64,000 nucleotides of DNA from ZC4RG20 sp963702105 (GTDB lineage: Bacteria > Pseudomonadota > Gammaproteobacteria > Steroidobacterales > Rariloculaceae), in contig OY969712.1 in NCBI GenBank assembly GCA_963702105.1, positions 3,410,001-3,474,000 of the forward strand. The letters are read 5' to 3'. The position numbers were made by a program, and so were the translations under genes. Position 1 is the first letter of the stretch, and every line of letters begins with the position of its first letter. Below are positions 62,901 through 64,000 of the stretch, one piece after another. The notes beneath the pieces were generated by a model. The model saw only the letters and a list, made by a program, of their open reading frames with translations, made no database searches and had not been told where the DNA came from.

Positions 62901-64000
62901 TTACGGTAACGCCTTGCGTCGCGCCGCGCCCAGCGTGATTGCGCGTAACCAGCTGGGTCAATCGGGGCTTTGGCGCTTCGGGATTTCTGGCGATCTGCCG
63001 ATAGTGCTCGTACGCATCAGCGATCTGAGTCGCGTCGATCTGATAAGGGAGGTTCTGCAAGCCCATGCGTATTGGCGCATGAAGGGCCTGAGCGCGGATC
63101 TGGTGATCTTGAATGAGGACTTTTCGGGCTACCGCGCCGTTCTGCATGACCAGATCATGGGCCTGATCAACGCGGGTCCCGAGGCGCCGGTAGTCGATCG
63201 GCCTGGCGGAGTCTTCGTGCGCCGCGCGAATGAGCTCTCCGAGGAGGACAGAGTCTTGTTCCAGACCGTCGCCCGCGTCGTGCTGACCGATACCGCCGAA
63301 ACTTTGCACGAGCAGGTGGAGCGCCGAGTACCGCCGGAGCGAGTGCCGGGCCGTTTGGAGTCGGTGCCAAGACCGACCGATGAGCCGGTTCGTCCGCTGT
63401 TGGCGCGCGAACGCATTTTCAGCAACGGCCTGGGGGGCTTCACGCCTGACGGGCGCGAATACGTCATCACCCTCGAGCCGGGTCAGAGCACGCCGGCGCC
63501 GTGGGTCAATGTCATCGCGAGCCCGCACATCGGCACCGTCGTCAGCGAGGGCGGCGGTGCCTATACCTGGGTGGAAAATGCGCACGAGTTTCGGTTGACA
63601 CCCTGGCACGACGACCCGCTGAGCGACAGTAGCGGCGAGGCCCTGTATATCCGCGACGAGGAAACAGGCGCGTTCTGGTCGCCGACGCCTTTACCCGCAC
63701 GCGGGCGGTCCGGGTATGTATGCCGGCACGGGTTCGGGTACAGCGTGTTCGAGCATTACGAAGCCGGCATCTTCTCGGAATTGTCCACCTACGTCGCAAT
63801 GGACGCGCCGGTGAAGTTCGCCGTGGTGAAGCTGCGGAACGACTCCAGGCGTACCCGTCGCGTGTCCCTGACCGCGTATTGGGAATTGGTGCTCGGTGAG
63901 TGGCGGCACACCAATTTGATGCACATCGTCACCGAAACGGATCCGCCCAGTGGAGCGCTGTTCGCGCGCAATGCCTACGGGCGCGAATGCGCCAATCGAG
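56962..64000 (+). CDS. Cyclic beta-1,2-glucan synthase, 3'-truncated by window edge
   Basis: This very large inner-membrane enzyme (about 2,346 codons here) makes cyclic beta-1,2-glucan from UDP-glucose and exports it. The frame is open from 56923 without a break to the window end. The start is uncertain: TTG 56962 or GTG 57037. Order of parts: N-terminal soluble region (SELFSIEQLKRHG), transmembrane helices near residue 455, the GT84 glycosyltransferase with DTDTQLP (about 675) and a QxxRW-like RRHRWIRGDW (about 820), more helices (about 885-1045), a glucoamylase-type domain with PWGISESCYNATD (about 1490), and the start of the GH94-type C-terminal phosphorylase-like half. The glucan is a periplasmic osmolyte in related bacteria. 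Full-length homologues have about 2,800 residues. Confidence 0.92.
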   Translation, partial: MSQHRVTRGTQRLARALEGAFERLPVNRAPTAPGTFEERVIAIGKFELSASAPKAPRSGRDTELLRSELFSIEQLKRHGATLAGQHRIDPRPGRDRLLPRLADNARVLVAAYDVVTAAATPGQRIVPAEAWLLDNFYLIEQQIGLARRHLPPRYSRQLPRLADGPSAGFPRIYDLASELISHTDGRVDTDNATQFVTAYQTVEPLKLGELWAFPIMLQLALLENLRRVALRIAHRREEQDTAIVWADRMLETVEREPKQLIQLLAEFANADVPLTAAFVEEFHARLQAQGPAIAFVQTWVEQKLLEQGVTATQLSEAASRKAATSQISIANSIGSLRFIGVMDWRNYVESLSVVEQTLREDPAGMHAGQDFATRDRYRHAVEDVARGSARRAGSEWAAARAAVALAQTAAERSGSDDRTAHVGYYLIDRGRRTLERAVGCRLSWKSRISRASGHMRLLLYLGPILLLTALATAVVLSPFDGFAPGDWRYWFFAVTGAIGVSALVVSVVNLSATLILPPRALPRLDFSQGIPVAHRTMVVVPTLLSGRQEIDELLEAMEIRYLGNRDPNLFFALLTDFPDAPERTLSDDEALLAYARAAVQALNEAYDDDRPCIFYFFHRPRVWNPIERVWMGYERKRGKLEQFNALLRGAGQTAFADIVGDTSILGSIRYVITLDTDTQLPRDTARTLIGNLAHPLNRPVFDAAKGRVVEGYAILQPRVSISLASAGRSRFTKLFAGESGVDPYTREISDVYQDIFGEGSFIGKGIYDVDAFRQAVDGRFPENLILSHDLLESGYARSALVTDVDLIEEYPASYSMEASRRHRWIRGDWQLAGWLLPHVPGAPPSVEANGTRRSKATRQPNPLSALSVWKLLDNLRRSLVVPSLLALLVGGWLFGPGSTRFWTLLVAGVAFLPALLGALIELIRKPAERDSLVHVILTGNSAGRAIMLPLLTVVLLPYDALIGLDAILRSGVRMLFTQSGLLIWQLRAYARRNARRTVAEFFTEMWIAPAAALMLGLALGIPGAWAPWQTRAAEWFYWAPVLFLWLVSPALGWWISMPLRARAPDLTVDQRAFLRASARRTWRYFADFVSPQDNWLPPDNFQEYPAPAIASRTSPTNIGMALLANLAAFDFGYLCAGEFLQRVENTLATMEKLERYRGHFYNWYDTRTLQPLRPQYVSSVDSGNLIGSLLTLQAGLAELKDQPVLSACAFQGLQDTLTVLAEHVPALPTPDLESKITSLQDTLRSTTLNGQPLTLVSAAKLLDEIHRIAGGLVAWLPADIDIDGELYYWAEAFDRQSRALRDDLEFLGPESDSVSQRFEHIPTLAELVRDGSQGTGARSSVGAFAPTESRYKDALDRLRIIDALVGRCRELASMDFEFLYDTPRGLLSIGYDVGERRRDPSCYDLLASEARLASFLLIAHGQIPQKHWFALGRLLTSHGGHVSLISWSGSMFEYLMPRLFMPSYENTLLEQTCMAAVSRQIEYGRQRGVPWGISESCYNATDMHQVYQYRAFGVPGLGLKRGLGDDLVIAPYASALALMVKPLEACRNLKALAADGFLGIYGFYEAVDYTPSRIPRGKNHSIVHAFMAHHQGMSLLAFDNVLLGRPMQRRFMSDPLARATELLLQERVPKTGATLHPHAAEVSAAARPPAAEAGAVMRVLTEPNTPIPEVHLLSNGRYHVMATNAGGGYSSWRDLAVTRWREDAVCDSWGTFIYLRDRDTGHYWSTAYQPTLRKADHYEAIFMPARAEYRRRDRAIEAHTEISVSPEDDVEIRRVTLTNLASDVRRIEVTSYAEVVLAPSNADLAHRSFSNLFVQTEILPDHQAILCARRRRTPGEQVPWMFHLLAARGTTADEPSYETDRARFIGRGRTVANPVVLAGRDRFGQSAGRLSNTEGPVLDPIVAIRRTLTLSPDESTTVQIISGVAETREAAMTVLEKYCDRHFVERAFEMAWFQSQEVLRVLNASEADAQVYGRLANSVIYGNALRRAAPSVIARNQLGQSGLWRFGISGDLPIVLVRISDLSRVDLIREVLQAHAYWRMKGLSADLVILNEDFSGYRAVLHDQIMGLINAGPEAPVVDRPGGVFVRRANELSEEDRVLFQTVARVVLTDTAETLHEQVERRVPPERVPGRLESVPRPTDEPVRPLLARERIFSNGLGGFTPDGREYVITLEPGQSTPAPWVNVIASPHIGTVVSEGGGAYTWVENAHEFRLTPWHDDPLSDSSGEALYIRDEETGAFWSPTPLPARGRSGYVCRHGFGYSVFEHYEAGIFSELSTYVAMDAPVKFAVVKLRNDSRRTRRVSLTAYWELVLGEWRHTNLMHIVTETDPPSGALFARNAYGRECANR

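Overview
The window is GC-rich DNA of a Gram-negative proteobacterium. TonB-dependent receptors, a SCO protein, many c-type cytochromes, an OmpA-family protein, and a cyclic-glucan synthase all point that way. The gene mix (Q-rich-leader receptors, ADOP-type permease, N-type ATPase, a regulator remnant with a DPRADPIARVEA-like motif) suggests a gammaproteobacterium of the Steroidobacter/Nevskiales kind, but that placement is inference. No rRNA, tRNA, CRISPR array, insertion sequence or prophage was seen.

Layout. 1-5.4 kb: a frameshifted TonB receptor, two truncated gene remnants, a TIGR03118-like lipoprotein with a terminal haem motif, and a weak P450-like remnant. 5.4-11 kb: a UDP-glucuronate decarboxylase, a SCO protein and a second frameshifted TonB receptor. 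11-19 kb: a P2-type cation ATPase, a di-haem peroxidase, a cytochrome b561, a repeat-rich exported protein, a response-regulator/kinase deletion scar and a nine-haem cytochrome. 19-30.4 kb: a GH18-like protein, an exopolysaccharide pair (adaptor plus processive GT2), an exported protein of unknown role, two more sugar transferases and an ADOP permease. 30.5-36.4 kb: a KaiC-like signalling operon (33-codon ORF, helical protein, triple-domain KaiC ATPase, hybrid kinase) and two small membrane proteins. 36.5-43.3 kb: a complete N-type ATP synthase operon in the order atpDCQRBEFAG. 43.6-52.3 kb: MgtA, a BON lipoprotein, a sortase with its own LPKTA substrate behind a GlsB-like protein, a large protein of unknown function, MscL, a TspO remnant and a DUF937 protein. 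52.7-64 kb: a HerA/FtsK-like ATPase, an OmpA-family protein and a cyclic beta-1,2-glucan synthase that runs off the window.

Two themes emerge. The right half is rich in ion, envelope and osmotic-stress functions: N-ATPase, MgtA, BON, GlsB, MscL, OmpA and cyclic glucan. The left half carries respiration and periplasmic redox genes plus an exopolysaccharide locus. The window also has an unusual number of broken genes: two frameshifted receptors, one deletion-fused two-component pair, and remnants of TolB-like, DUF6152, P450-like, chalcone-isomerase-like, receiver-domain and TspO genes. This indicates either ongoing gene decay or, for the frameshifts, sequencing error.

The features most worth following up are the Gram-negative sortase with a single coupled substrate, the triple-domain KaiC operon whose three domains differ at key catalytic and phosphosite positions, and the N-ATPase whose c subunit has two carboxylates in its ion site.
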